Part shown: positions 35,251 through 44,454 of the stretch, in pieces | Layout of the letters: every line of letters starts with the position of its first letter | How positions within the stretch are numbered: position 1 is the first letter of the stretch | Source: DATJPD01 sp035506575 | GTDB taxonomy: Bacteria > Pseudomonadota > Alphaproteobacteria > CACIAM-22H2 | Reading direction: 5' to 3' | Length of the DNA stretch: 64,000 bases | NCBI GenBank assembly: GCA_035506575.1 | Contig: DATJPD010000068.1 | Span: forward strand, 1 to 64,000 | Program-made: the position numbers and the translations under genes | Notes under the pieces: model-generated | Seen by the model: only the letters and a program-made list of their open reading frames with translations | What the model was told of the DNA's origin: nothing | Databases searched by the model: none

Positions 35251-35952
35251 ATGACGGCCCCCCTCGCCCGCGTGCTCATCGTCGACGACGAGCCGCAGAT
35301 CCGCCGCTTCCTGCGCACGAGCCTCGATGCCCACGGCTACGAGGTCGTCGAGGCCGAAGACGGGCAAGGTGCGATCAGGCGCATGACTGTCGAGAAGCCG
35401 GACGTCCTGGTGCTCGACCTCGGCCTGCCGGACATGGAAGGGCTCGACGTCATCCAGCGCGTGCGCGAATGGTCCGACGTGCCGATCATCGTGCTCACGG
35501 CGCGCAACCGCGAGGCTGACAAGATCGAGGCCCTCGACCGCGGTGCCGACGACTACCTCACCAAGCCGTTCGGCATGGGCGAGCTCATGGCGCGGATCCG
35601 CGCGGCACTGCGGCATCGCGTGCAGGCCAAAGGGGTGCCGCCGGTGTTCAAGGTTGGGCCGATCGCGGTCGACCTCGTGAAGCGGCTGGTGACGCGCGAC
35701 GGCGAGGAAGTGAAGCTAAGCCCGCGCGAGTACGACCTGCTGCGCGTCCTGGTGCAGAACGCCGGGCGCGTTGTCACGCATCAACAGATTCTCAAGGAGG
35801 TCTGGGGCCCGGCCCACGTCGAGGACACACAGTACCTGCGTGTCTATGTCGGCCAGCTCCGACAGAAGCTCGAGCCCGATCCCGAGCAGCCGAAATACCT
35901 CACGACGGAGCCCGGCGTCGGCTACCGCCTGCGCGAGGACGAAGCGGGCTAG
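35251..35952 (+). CDS. kdpE: Response regulator KdpE
   Basis: A 233-aa OmpR-family regulator. The receiver domain has the acidic pair D12/D13, phospho-acceptor D56 (VLVLDLGLPDMEG), Thr in VLTAR and Lys in YLTKPF. The C-terminal winged helix contains LSPREYDLLRVLVQNAG and YLRVYVGQLRQKLEPDP. Weak Shine-Dalgarno (GGAGCGG). As KdpE it should bind the three TTTAYR-N5-TTTACR boxes in this window. Confidence 0.95.
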   Translation: MTAPLARVLIVDDEPQIRRFLRTSLDAHGYEVVEAEDGQGAIRRMTVEKPDVLVLDLGLPDMEGLDVIQRVREWSDVPIIVLTARNREADKIEALDRGADDYLTKPFGMGELMARIRAALRHRVQAKGVPPVFKVGPIAVDLVKRLVTRDGEEVKLSPREYDLLRVLVQNAGRVVTHQQILKEVWGPAHVEDTQYLRVYVGQLRQKLEPDPEQPKYLTTEPGVGYRLREDEAG

Positions 35953-35970
35953 CAAGCCGGCACGTTATTC

Positions 35971-36036
35971 CGTCATTCCCGCGAAAGCGGGAATCCAGCG
36001 ACACTTGCCCTGGGTCCCCGCTTTCGCGGGGATGAC
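35971..36036. repeat. REP-like repeat (CGTCATTCCCGCG family)
   Basis: Two facing hairpins start CGTCATTCCCGCGAAAGCGG and end CCGCTTTCGCGGGGATGAC. It lies between the convergent ends of kdpE and the HlyD-type adaptor, where it may also act as a terminator. This is a common repeat family in many proteobacteria. Confidence 0.75.
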
Positions 36037-36040
36037 AGAC

Positions 36041-37480
36041 TCAGCGCTCCCGCAGCGCCGCCTGCCTCGCGCGCAGGACCGGCGACAGCAGGTATTCGAT
36101 GACGCGCCGCTGGCCGGTCTTGATCTCGGCGGTCACCGCCATGCCCGGCGCCAGATCGACCATGCGGCCGTCGACGTCCATCCGCGTGCGGTCCAGCGAC
36201 ACGCGCGCCGCGTAGACGAGTTCCTGGCCCTGCGGCTCGCTGCTGCGCTCGCCCGAGCCCGCGTTGGCGCGCGAGGTATCGCCGGGTTTGTCGCGCGGGA
36301 TCGCGTCCTGCGAGACGCTGCGCACGGCGCCGTGCAGCAGCCCGTATTTGGTGAAGTTGAAGGTGTCGATCTTGATCTCGACCGGCTCGCCCTCGTGCAC
36401 GAAGCCGATGTCGCGGTTCGACACCATCGCCTCCACTTCCAGGCGCGCATCCTGCGGCACGATGACCATTAGCTGCTGCGCCGGCGTCACCACGCCGCCC
36501 ACCGTATGGATCGCGAGCTGCTGGACCGTGCCGTCGACGGGTGCGGCGAGGGTCTGCAGGTTATGGTGCTCGCGCGCCTTGATGAGCTCGTCGCCGAGGG
36601 TCGCCGCCTTCTGCTGGGCGTCCGCGAGATCGGCAAGGCTGGTGCGCTTGAACTCGGCGGTCGCCTGCCGCCGCTGTTCCCGCACCGCCGCCAGGGCCTG
36701 GGTCGCCTCTTGGAGCCGTCCCTTCTGAACCTGCAGCTCCTGCTCGTGCTCCAGCAGGTCCTGCTGCGCCTCCAGGTACTGGAGCTTACGTGCGAACTCG
36801 CCGAGTTGCTTCAGCGACTCAACACGCTGGCGGATGACCGGGATGGTGACGGCGAGCTTGTCCACGCTCGCCGAGACCGCGGCCCGGCTGCCCTCGCTTT
36901 GCGCGATCTGGCGGTCGAGATTGGCGAGCTTGGCCCGGTATTCGTCGACCTGGTTGGCGAGCAGGGTGCGCTGCAGCGCCACCTGGGCGTCCCCGGCTCC
37001 GGCGGGCGGCATCAGCTCGGCCGTGCCGTCTTCGCCGGCCGCGAGGGCCGCCTTGAGGCGCGCCGCGTCCAGCTCGGCCGCCATCATCGCCTTCTGCAAC
37101 CGGTCGGCTTCCGCCCCGTCGATCGTGCCATCGAGCTCGACCAGGACGTCGCCGGCATTCACCTTCTGGCCGTCGGCGACGCGGATCGCCTTCACCACGC
37201 CGGTCTCGAACGGCTGGATTACCTTGGTCTTGCCGCTCGGAATGATGCGGCCGCTCGCCGTTGCGATGATGTCGACCTTGCCGAGGCACGCCCAGGCGAT
37301 CGCGAGGCAGAAGAACGCGACGATCGTGCCGGCGATGGCGCGGCCGACCGGCGAGGGCGGGGTCTCGACGATCTCGAGTGCCGCGGGCAGGAACTCCAGC
37401 GCGTCGCGGGTACGGTTGCCGCCGCTCAAGGCCAAAAGGGGCCACCAGCCTGCGGGAACCATGGCGTTAGCGGACTTCAT
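36041..37480 (-). CDS. Type I secretion periplasmic adaptor (HlyD family)
   Basis: A 479-aa membrane-fusion protein. It has one membrane helix (about residues 45-65), a lipoyl half (IQPFETGVVKAIRVADGQKV), a long coiled coil (about 120-310) and a C-terminal barrel with LVYAARVSLDRTRMDVDG and a basic end. The start at 37480 overlaps the upstream ABC gene by 14 bp. It links the ABC exporter to an outer-membrane channel; no TolC gene is in this cluster, although an OprM-type channel is encoded at 9908-11437. Confidence 0.88.
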   Translation of the reverse strand: MKSANAMVPAGWWPLLALSGGNRTRDALEFLPAALEIVETPPSPVGRAIAGTIVAFFCLAIAWACLGKVDIIATASGRIIPSGKTKVIQPFETGVVKAIRVADGQKVNAGDVLVELDGTIDGAEADRLQKAMMAAELDAARLKAALAAGEDGTAELMPPAGAGDAQVALQRTLLANQVDEYRAKLANLDRQIAQSEGSRAAVSASVDKLAVTIPVIRQRVESLKQLGEFARKLQYLEAQQDLLEHEQELQVQKGRLQEATQALAAVREQRRQATAEFKRTSLADLADAQQKAATLGDELIKAREHHNLQTLAAPVDGTVQQLAIHTVGGVVTPAQQLMVIVPQDARLEVEAMVSNRDIGFVHEGEPVEIKIDTFNFTKYGLLHGAVRSVSQDAIPRDKPGDTSRANAGSGERSSEPQGQELVYAARVSLDRTRMDVDGRMVDLAPGMAVTAEIKTGQRRVIEYLLSPVLRARQAALRER

Positions 37481-39623
37481 GGAGACCTGCCTGCAGCCGG
37501 TGCAAGGTTGCGTAGCGTCCGCCGGTGCGGACGAGCTCGTCATGACTGCCCTCCTCCACCAGCCGGCCGCGCTCCAGGGTCACGATGCGGTCGGCACGCC
37601 GAACGGTGGAGAGCCGGTGGGCGATGATGAGGACGGTGCGGCCGTGCGCGATCCTGCGCATGTTCTCCTGGATCACGCGCTCGCTTTCGTAATCGAGGGC
37701 GCTGGTCGCCTCGTCGAGGATGAGCACGCGCGGATCGCCGACCAGGGCGCGGGCGATGGCGACGCGCTGGCGCTGCCCGCCCGACAGACTGGCGCCGCGC
37801 TCGCCCACGACCGTGTCGTAGCCTTGCGGCAGCTCGAGGATGAACTCGTGCGCACCGGCGAGCTGTGCTGCCGCGATCACCCGCTCCATCGGCAGGCCCG
37901 GATCGGCGAGCGCTATGTTGTCGCGGATCGAGCGGTTGAACAGCAGGTTTTCCTGCAGCACCACGCCGATCTGCCGGCGCAGCCAGGCGACGTCGACCGC
38001 GGCGAGATCGACCCCGTCGATCAACACCCGCCCGCTCTCCGGCACATACAGGCGCTGGATCAGCTTGGTCAGGGTGGATTTTCCCGAGCCCGACGGCCCG
38101 ACGATTCCGACCACCTGGCCGGGCTCGATCGCGAGGCTGACGTCGTGCAGGGCCGGCGCGCCATCGAGGCGATAGCGGAACGTCACGTGCTCGAACGTGA
38201 TGGCGCCCTTGATCGCCGGCAGCGCCGCGCGGCCGGGCGCATAGGCGGGCTCGGGATGGGTGTTGAGGATGTCGCCGAGGCGCGCGATCGACAGCCGCGC
38301 CTGGTGGAAGTCCTGCCAGAGCTGGGCGAGGCGCAGGACCGGCTGCGCCACGCGCGCGGCCAGCATGTTGAATGCCACGAGCTCGCCGACCGTCAACGTG
38401 CCGTCGATCACCAGATAGGCGCCGAAGTAGAGCGTCAGCGCGGTGACGATCTTGTTGATCAGCTGCACGGCCTGGCTCGCCCAATTGCCGAGCGACAGCA
38501 CGCGGAAGCTGGCGCGCACGTAGCCGGCGAGCTGCTCCTCCCAGCGGCGCTGCATCTGCGGCTCGACCGCCATCGCCTTCAGGGTCTCGACCCCGGTCAG
38601 GCTCTCGACCAGGAAGGCCTGGTTCTCGGCCCCGCGCGCGAACTTCTCATCCAGCCGGCGGCGGAACACCGGCGTCGCGGCGGCGGACAGCGCGATATAG
38701 AACGGGAACGAGCCGAGCACGATGAACGACAGCAGCGGCGCGTAGTAGAACATCACCGCCACGAACACGACCGTGAACAGCAGATCGATGACCAGGGTCA
38801 GCGCCGAGCCGGTGAGGAAGTTGCGTATGTTCTCGAGCTCGCGCACGCGCGCCACGGAATCACCCGCGCGCCTGGATTCGAAATAGGCGATCGGCAGCGC
38901 CAGCAGATGGCGGAAGAGGCGCGCCCCGAGCTCGACATCGATGCGGTTGGTGGTGTGCGCGAAGACGTAGGTCCGCAAGCCGCCGAGGATCGCCTCGAAC
39001 ACCGCCACGGCCAGGAGGCCGACGATCAGGACGTCGAGCGTCGTCAGGCCGCGATGCACCAGCACCTTGTCGATCACCACCTGGAAGAACAGCGGCGAGA
39101 TCAGCGCAAACAGCTGCAGGAAGAACGACGCGACCAGAACCTCGGCGAGCAGCCACCGGTACTTGTGCATCGCCTGCAGGAACCAGGTGATGTCGAAGCG
39201 CCGCGCCAGCTCGGTCAGCCCGGCCCGCCGCGTGGCCAGCATCAGGCGGCCGTTCCACAGGGCTTCGAACGCCGCTCGGTCGAGGATTTGCGGCCTTCCG
39301 GCCGCCGGATCCTGGAGCAACACCGAGTCACCAGAGGCCTTGGCGAGGATGAAGAACCCGCCGTCCCGCCGCGCGGCGATCGCCGGCAGCGGGAGCTTGG
39401 CGAGGCCGGCCCATTCGCTCTCGATCGCGCGCGCCTTGAGGCCGAACGTCCGGGCACAGCGCAGCATCTCGCCCATGCCCAGGGCCGCGGTGCCGAGCTC
39501 GTGCCGGATCTGCCCGGGATCCGCCGCCAGGCCGTGGAAGCGCAGCAGCAGCACGAGGCTGGCAAGCCCCGTGTCCTGGCTGGTCTGGACAGGCACGATC
39601 TGGACCCCGATTCCGTCAGGCAT
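37467..39623 (-). CDS. Type I secretion ABC transporter with C39-like domain (HlyB-like)
   Basis: A 718-aa exporter. Residues 5-125 are a C39-peptidase-like domain in which the catalytic Cys position reads TSQDTGLASL, without Cys, so it is a non-cleaving docking domain as in HlyB. The membrane domain (about 155-440) is followed by an ABC domain with Walker A GPSGSGKST, signature LSGGQRQR and Walker B VLILDEATSALD. Alternative starts lie at 39635 and, as GTG, 39659; the chosen ATG has GGGGG upstream. Cotranscribed with the adaptor. Confidence 0.88.
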   Translation of the reverse strand: MPDGIGVQIVPVQTSQDTGLASLVLLLRFHGLAADPGQIRHELGTAALGMGEMLRCARTFGLKARAIESEWAGLAKLPLPAIAARRDGGFFILAKASGDSVLLQDPAAGRPQILDRAAFEALWNGRLMLATRRAGLTELARRFDITWFLQAMHKYRWLLAEVLVASFFLQLFALISPLFFQVVIDKVLVHRGLTTLDVLIVGLLAVAVFEAILGGLRTYVFAHTTNRIDVELGARLFRHLLALPIAYFESRRAGDSVARVRELENIRNFLTGSALTLVIDLLFTVVFVAVMFYYAPLLSFIVLGSFPFYIALSAAATPVFRRRLDEKFARGAENQAFLVESLTGVETLKAMAVEPQMQRRWEEQLAGYVRASFRVLSLGNWASQAVQLINKIVTALTLYFGAYLVIDGTLTVGELVAFNMLAARVAQPVLRLAQLWQDFHQARLSIARLGDILNTHPEPAYAPGRAALPAIKGAITFEHVTFRYRLDGAPALHDVSLAIEPGQVVGIVGPSGSGKSTLTKLIQRLYVPESGRVLIDGVDLAAVDVAWLRRQIGVVLQENLLFNRSIRDNIALADPGLPMERVIAAAQLAGAHEFILELPQGYDTVVGERGASLSGGQRQRVAIARALVGDPRVLILDEATSALDYESERVIQENMRRIAHGRTVLIIAHRLSTVRRADRIVTLERGRLVEEGSHDELVRTGGRYATLHRLQAGLHEVR

Positions 39624-39671
39624 GGAAGCCCCCATAAGGATGCACCCAGTCTCCGCCACCCCGGGTCAGCG

Positions 39672-39693
39672 CGAAGTGAGAAAACACACTTCG
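39672..39693. promoter_or_regulatory. Palindrome in divergent T1SS/substrate promoter region
   Basis: CGAAGTG-N8-CACTTCG is a perfect 7-bp inverted repeat located 49 bp upstream of the secretion ABC gene and 76 bp upstream of the repeat-protein gene. A shared operator for both transcripts is plausible. No regulator is known. Confidence 0.35.
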
Positions 39694-39768
39694 GTTTCGA
39701 TGGGGATCGGCGACCATCGTGTCATCGCCCATGGGCTCGATGCTCAGGGGGCTCAATGGAGGGCTGAC

Positions 39769-41613
39769 ATGACCACGGTGACCGTCACCAAAAGCACCAC
39801 GATCACGGCCAGCAACGAGACGATCCGGCAGCTCGGCAACAGCGCCGAGACCTTGACGGTCAACGGCAACAACGACACGCTGATCGCCAGCACCGGCATC
39901 GACACGCTGATCGCCAACGGCGTCTTCGATACCTTGCGCGCGGGATCCGGCAGCGACGTGCTCACCGCCACGGGCGACCACGCCACCCTCGTCGGCGGCA
40001 GCGGTGCCGGACAGCAGCTCACCGCCAGCGGCAATTTCGCGACCATCACCGGCGGCAGCGGAACCGGCCAGATCCTCACCGCGAACGGCGACAACGCACA
40101 GGTCACCTCGGGCAGCGGCGCCAACCAGGTGCTGACCGTCAACGGCAACAACAGCACCCTCGTGGGACAAGCCGCCGGGGACGTCCTGACCGCGAACGGC
40201 AACGGCGAAACGCTCACCGGGGGCGCCAACGAGACATACCTCCTCAACGGCAACAACGGCACGATCACCGGCGGCGGCGGGACCGAAACCCTCGTGGCAT
40301 TCGGCAACAACGACGTGCTGGCGGCGGACGGGTCTTCGTCGTCGTGCGGTCACGAGGGCGGCGAACATGGCGGCTGCGGCGAGGAGTCCTACGGCCGCGG
40401 CGGCTCGGACCAGGGCGGCTGCGATCCTCGCGCAACCTCGTGCGACAGCCATGGCGACGGGCAGAGCGGATGGCAGTCGTCAGGCAACTGGTATGGATCG
40501 AGCTCCTCCCACGGCTCCGAGACCGGCTGCGACGATCATTCGCAGTCGGCCTGCGACAGCCGCTCCTCGTATTCCTACGGCAACCAATGGTCCCGGGGCG
40601 ACGATGTCTGCGGGTCGGACCGGTCTGGCGGCGACTGGGGGGAGCAGCAATCGAACCGCGGCTGCGATGACTCGTCCGACGGCGGGTATTGCGGCTCCTA
40701 TACGTTCCAGCAGCAGACGCTCTCCGCCCAGGGCAACAACGATATCCTGATCGGCGGCCGCGGCTCCGACACGCTCGAGATCGACGGCAACAACGGCAGC
40801 ATAACGGCCGGCACGCTCGGCCCGCAGACGCTGACCGCCAACGGCAACTTCGATACCCTCACCGGCGGCGGCTGGTCCGATACCATCACGGCCAACGGCA
40901 ACAACGACACGCTCACGGCCGGCCGCTTCGGCACCCAGACGCTCACCGCGAACGGCAACAACGACACGCTGACCGGCGGCGGCTGGCAAGGGAACCTCAC
41001 CGCGAACGGCGACAACGACACCCTCGTGGCGGGCGCGTACGGCCAGCAGAGCCTCACCGCCAACGGTTTCAACGACACGCTGATCGGCGGCAGCGGCAGC
41101 AACGTCATGAACGTCACCGGCGAGAACAACACCATGATCGCCGGCACCGGCACCAACGTCATCACCGACACCTGGGACCTGTCCACCTACGAGGTGGGCC
41201 GCGGCGCCGGGCAGACGACCATCATCAACGGCTCGGTCGACAACACGGGGCCGGACGGCGTCACCCCGGTTCCGGCGAACGAGCTCGCGTTCGGCGCCGG
41301 CATCTCGGACAGCCAGCTGTGGTTCGCGCAATCCGGCAGCGACCTGCAGATCGACGTCATGGGCACGCAGCAGAGCGTCACCGTGGCGGACTGGTTCGGC
41401 AACACTCCCGGCAATTTCTCGCAGCTGCAGACGATCGCCACGGCGGACGGCAACTCGCTCGACAACAGCCAGGTGTCGCAGCTCGTCCAGGCGATGGCGA
41501 CGTTCTCGTCGGCCAACCCGGGCTTCGACCCGACGGCCTCCGGGAACGGCCAGACGCCGAACGATCCGGGCGTGCAGGCGGCCATCGCCGCGGCCTGGCA
41601 GCCGTCCGCGTAA
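39769..41613 (+). CDS. Secreted Gly/Asn/Asp repeat protein with Cys-rich insert, T1SS substrate
   Basis: A 614-aa protein with no signal peptide. Residues 1-185 and 314-470 are degenerate RTX-like repeats of form LTANGNNDTLTGG. Residues 189-313 are a low-complexity block rich in Ser, Gly, Asp and His, with nine Cys, the only Cys of the protein. The C-terminus (about 490-614: ELAFGAGISDSQLWFAQSG, SVTVADWFG, QVSQLVQAMATFSSANPGF) matches secretion ends of haemolysin-type calcium-binding proteins. GGAGG is 6 bp before ATG; the frame is open further upstream but without support. Its neighbours on the opposite strand are the T1SS ABC and adaptor. Confidence 0.82.
   Translation: MTTVTVTKSTTITASNETIRQLGNSAETLTVNGNNDTLIASTGIDTLIANGVFDTLRAGSGSDVLTATGDHATLVGGSGAGQQLTASGNFATITGGSGTGQILTANGDNAQVTSGSGANQVLTVNGNNSTLVGQAAGDVLTANGNGETLTGGANETYLLNGNNGTITGGGGTETLVAFGNNDVLAADGSSSSCGHEGGEHGGCGEESYGRGGSDQGGCDPRATSCDSHGDGQSGWQSSGNWYGSSSSHGSETGCDDHSQSACDSRSSYSYGNQWSRGDDVCGSDRSGGDWGEQQSNRGCDDSSDGGYCGSYTFQQQTLSAQGNNDILIGGRGSDTLEIDGNNGSITAGTLGPQTLTANGNFDTLTGGGWSDTITANGNNDTLTAGRFGTQTLTANGNNDTLTGGGWQGNLTANGDNDTLVAGAYGQQSLTANGFNDTLIGGSGSNVMNVTGENNTMIAGTGTNVITDTWDLSTYEVGRGAGQTTIINGSVDNTGPDGVTPVPANELAFGAGISDSQLWFAQSGSDLQIDVMGTQQSVTVADWFGNTPGNFSQLQTIATADGNSLDNSQVSQLVQAMATFSSANPGFDPTASGNGQTPNDPGVQAAIAAAWQPSA
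40333..40707 (+). other. Cys/Ser/His-rich insert region within the repeat protein
   Basis: Encodes residues 189-313. Nine Cys occur as mostly CG or CD dipeptides spaced 7-20 residues apart, with five His and many Asp and Ser. Repeat homology stops sharply at both borders and resumes with GNNDILIGG. Base use stays GC-rich, so recent foreign origin is not apparent. Confidence 0.7.
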
Positions 41614-41619
41614 GGACGC

Positions 41620-43353
41620 CTACGCCGCGGTTGCGTCGAGGTCGTCGGCCGGGCCGGCCTTGAGGATCTCCGGGGGCAGCTTCACGGTCACGCTGGTGCC
41701 CTCGCCCACCTCGCTGGCGATCGTGAGCTCGCCGCCGAGAAGCTTCACGAACGCGCGGCACAGCGGCAGCCCGAGCCCGGTGCCGCCGGGCTTGCGGGCG
41801 ATAAGGTCCGACACGTTGCTGAACGGCTCGACGACCTTGTCGAGCTCGGCGGGCTCGATGCCGATTCCGGTGTCGAGCACCGCGATCACCAGCCGCCCCT
41901 CCGGCTCGACGGTGACTACGATGCCGACGGTCCCGCCCGCCGGCGTAAACTTGATGCCGTTGATGACCAGGTTCAGCAGCACCTGACGCAGCACGCGCCG
42001 GTCGCTGTAGAGCGTGGGCAGATCCGGCGGCAGCACGCGCTTGAGCTCGACCGAGCGCAGCGCCGCCTCGGGTGCCGCAAGACGTCCGACGTCGTCGAGC
42101 AGGTCGGCCAGGGTGAACTGCTCGCGGGTGAGCTCCCACTGGCCGGCGGAGACCTTCGCGAGGTCCAGGATGTTGTCCACCACCGACAGCAGATGCTGCC
42201 CGCTGTGATGGATGTCGCGGCTGTACTCGCGATAGCGCTGCTCCAGCGGCCCGAACACCTCCTTGGCGAGGACCTCGGAGAACCCGATGATGGCATTCAG
42301 GGGCGTGCGCAGCTCGTGGCTCGTATGCGCGAGGAACAGGGACTTGTTACGATCGGCCTCCTCGGCGCGCCGGCGCGCGTCCTGCGCTTCGTCGCGCGCC
42401 GTTCGCAGCGCCGCCGCCGTGTCCTGGTCGCGGCGCGTCACCGCGATGATGGCCCAGGTCAGCAACGCGACCAGACCGGAGTACACCGCCGCACCCGCGA
42501 GCCGGTGCAGCGTCTCCCGCCGCCACGGCGCCAGCTCCTTGTCCAGATCGAGACCGATGGAAACCACCCCCGGCAAGGAATCGATTGCGGCGTGGCCCGC
42601 CGCTTCGGCAGCACCGCCGAACCGCATGACCGAGCTGCCCGCCGGCGACCCCCGCCAGGCCCGGGCGAGCGCCGGATCGATCCCCCGCGGCTGCCCGTCG
42701 GCGGCGAGGCCGGGCGGCGGCTGGCCGGCGACGACCGTTCCGTCCGCAAGGGCGATGAACGCATGGTCCGCATCCAGCGAGCTCATGAATGCCTCGAGAT
42801 AGGCGGGCCTCACACCGGCCAGCACGATGCCGTCGAAACCGCCGGCGGCGTCGCTGATGCGCATGCTGATCGGGATGGTCGGCCGGTGGTTGATGCGCGC
42901 GACGAGCGGGGCCGACACGTGCAAATCCAACGACGCGTGGCTGCGCTGCCAGTCGAAGTAGTCGCGATCGGCCACGTTCTCATCCGGGCCCGGCGGCGCG
43001 TGGGTGGTGAGCACGCGATTGCCGTTCTTGTCGATGATAGCGAGGCCGTAGAGGAACGGCAGGATGTGAGCCGTGCGGGTGAGGACCTCGCGCACCAGTG
43101 CCGGATCCCGCGGCAGCACGATCCCCGACGGGCTGCTCTGCGTGTCGAGCTGGCGCAGGGCCAAAGCCGCGGATGAGAACGTCGCGTCCGCGAATTCGCG
43201 CAGGATGATCGTGCGCGTGCGGCTGCGGTCGAGCACCGCCGCCACCAGGCGGTCATATTCCTGGGCGATGTCGCGGACGACGAACAGCCATCCCACCGCG
43301 ACCAGCGCCACCGCGCCGAATCCGATGATCCACAGCCGAACTTTCTGGGGCAT
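41620..43353 (-). CDS. Membrane sensor histidine kinase with periplasmic Cache-like domain
   Basis: A 577-aa kinase. TM1 at 6-27, a periplasmic dCache/PAS-like sensor (about 30-283) with DYFDWQRSHASLDLHVSAP and GIVLAGVRP, TM2 at 285-306, a short coiled linker, HisKA with His346 in TSHELRTPLNAIIGFSE, and HATPase_c with NLVINGIKFTP, DTGIGI and GGTGLGLPLC. No response regulator is adjacent. It is convergent with the repeat-protein gene (6 bp between stops). Signal unknown. Confidence 0.88.
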   Translation of the reverse strand: MPQKVRLWIIGFGAVALVAVGWLFVVRDIAQEYDRLVAAVLDRSRTRTIILREFADATFSSAALALRQLDTQSSPSGIVLPRDPALVREVLTRTAHILPFLYGLAIIDKNGNRVLTTHAPPGPDENVADRDYFDWQRSHASLDLHVSAPLVARINHRPTIPISMRISDAAGGFDGIVLAGVRPAYLEAFMSSLDADHAFIALADGTVVAGQPPPGLAADGQPRGIDPALARAWRGSPAGSSVMRFGGAAEAAGHAAIDSLPGVVSIGLDLDKELAPWRRETLHRLAGAAVYSGLVALLTWAIIAVTRRDQDTAAALRTARDEAQDARRRAEEADRNKSLFLAHTSHELRTPLNAIIGFSEVLAKEVFGPLEQRYREYSRDIHHSGQHLLSVVDNILDLAKVSAGQWELTREQFTLADLLDDVGRLAAPEAALRSVELKRVLPPDLPTLYSDRRVLRQVLLNLVINGIKFTPAGGTVGIVVTVEPEGRLVIAVLDTGIGIEPAELDKVVEPFSNVSDLIARKPGGTGLGLPLCRAFVKLLGGELTIASEVGEGTSVTVKLPPEILKAGPADDLDATAA

Positions 43354-43480
43354 TGGCGCGGGAGACAGCCGAGTCGTTTTCCCAAGCGTACCCTAAAGCC
43401 GCTCCGGGCGCTAAGCGGCTGACAGCCCCTCCCACGGCTGCTAGAACCAAGCCTTCACACCGCCGTCCACGGAGACGCCC

Positions 43481-44440
43481 ATGGCCGCCAAGCCCCAGAT
43501 CATCGCGCTCGAAGAGCATTACCTCGATCCCGACGTCAAAGCCCGGTTCAGCGAAGCGGACGGCACCAAGGCGCCCCCGATCGCGCAGCGGCTCGACGAC
43601 GTGGGCGAGCTTCGCCTGCGCGAAATGGACGAAGCGGGCATCGACATGCAGGTGCTGTCGCACGGCGCCCCGTCGGTGCAGAAGATGGACGCCGAATCCG
43701 CCGTGCGCCTCGCCCGCCAGGCCAACGACCGGCTGCACGCCCTCGTGCGCGCGCATCCGACCCGCTTTGCCGCATTCGCCGCCATCCCCACTCCGGACCC
43801 CAAGGCCGCCGCGGACGAGCTCGAGCGCTGCGTCACCAAGCTGGGATTCAAGGGCGCGATGGTGCACGGCCTGACCAACGGCCTGTTTTTCGACGACAAG
43901 CGCTTCTGGCCGGTGTTCGAACGTGCCCAGGCGCTCGACGTACCGCTCTACATGCACCCGGCGCTGCCGCACCAGGCGGTCATCGACGCGTACTACAAGG
44001 ACTACGCCAAGGAATTCCCGATGCTGCTGCGGGCCGCCTGGGGGTTCACGGTCGAGACCGCGACCCAGGGCATCCGCCTCGTGCTGAGCGGCGTGTTCGA
44101 TGCCTATCCGCGCACGAAGATCATCCTCGGCCATCTCGGCGAATCGCTGCCCTTCATGGTGCATCGCATCGACGAGGCGCTCGGCCGCGGCAAGACCGGG
44201 CGCAAGGGCTTCCGCGAATATTTCTGCGAGCATTTCTGGATCACGACCAGCGGCTTCTTCTCGACGCCGGCACTCCAGTGCTGCGTCATGGAGATGGGTG
44301 TCGACCGCATCATGTTCTCGGTCGACTATCCGTTCGTCGACAACCCGCCCGGCGTGCGCTGGATGGAGAAGGTGCCGCTGTGCGCCGAGGACAAGGCGAA
44401 GATCCTGAGCGGCAACGTGAAGCGGCTCCTGAAGATGTAG
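43481..44440 (+). CDS. Amidohydrolase-family decarboxylase-like protein (ACMSD-related)
   Basis: A 319-aa TIM-barrel protein. It opens IIALEEHYLDP, where ExH supplies metal ligands in ACMSD/gamma-resorcylate-type enzymes. His in PLYMHPALP (about 166), GHLGESLPF (about 223) and Asp in FSVDYPFVD (about 285) complete the active site. The closest type is 2,3-/2,6-dihydroxybenzoate or related non-oxidative decarboxylases. It is followed after 14 bp by a cyclase-family gene, forming an operon. Substrate not determined. Confidence 0.87.
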   Translation: MAAKPQIIALEEHYLDPDVKARFSEADGTKAPPIAQRLDDVGELRLREMDEAGIDMQVLSHGAPSVQKMDAESAVRLARQANDRLHALVRAHPTRFAAFAAIPTPDPKAAADELERCVTKLGFKGAMVHGLTNGLFFDDKRFWPVFERAQALDVPLYMHPALPHQAVIDAYYKDYAKEFPMLLRAAWGFTVETATQGIRLVLSGVFDAYPRTKIILGHLGESLPFMVHRIDEALGRGKTGRKGFREYFCEHFWITTSGFFSTPALQCCVMEMGVDRIMFSVDYPFVDNPPGVRWMEKVPLCAEDKAKILSGNVKRLLKM

Positions 44441-44454
44441 AGCGGAGATCCTGA

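Noticed and set aside
39067..39768. N-terminal extension of the repeat protein by 234 codons
   Set aside because: The extension is antisense to the secretion ABC gene, and the ATG at 39769 has a strong ribosome-binding site.
39850..41150. Regular short DNA repeats that could suggest a CRISPR or satellite array
   Set aside because: They are codon-level repeats of a secreted Asn/Gly/Asp-rich protein, in one open frame, without unique spacers of fixed length.
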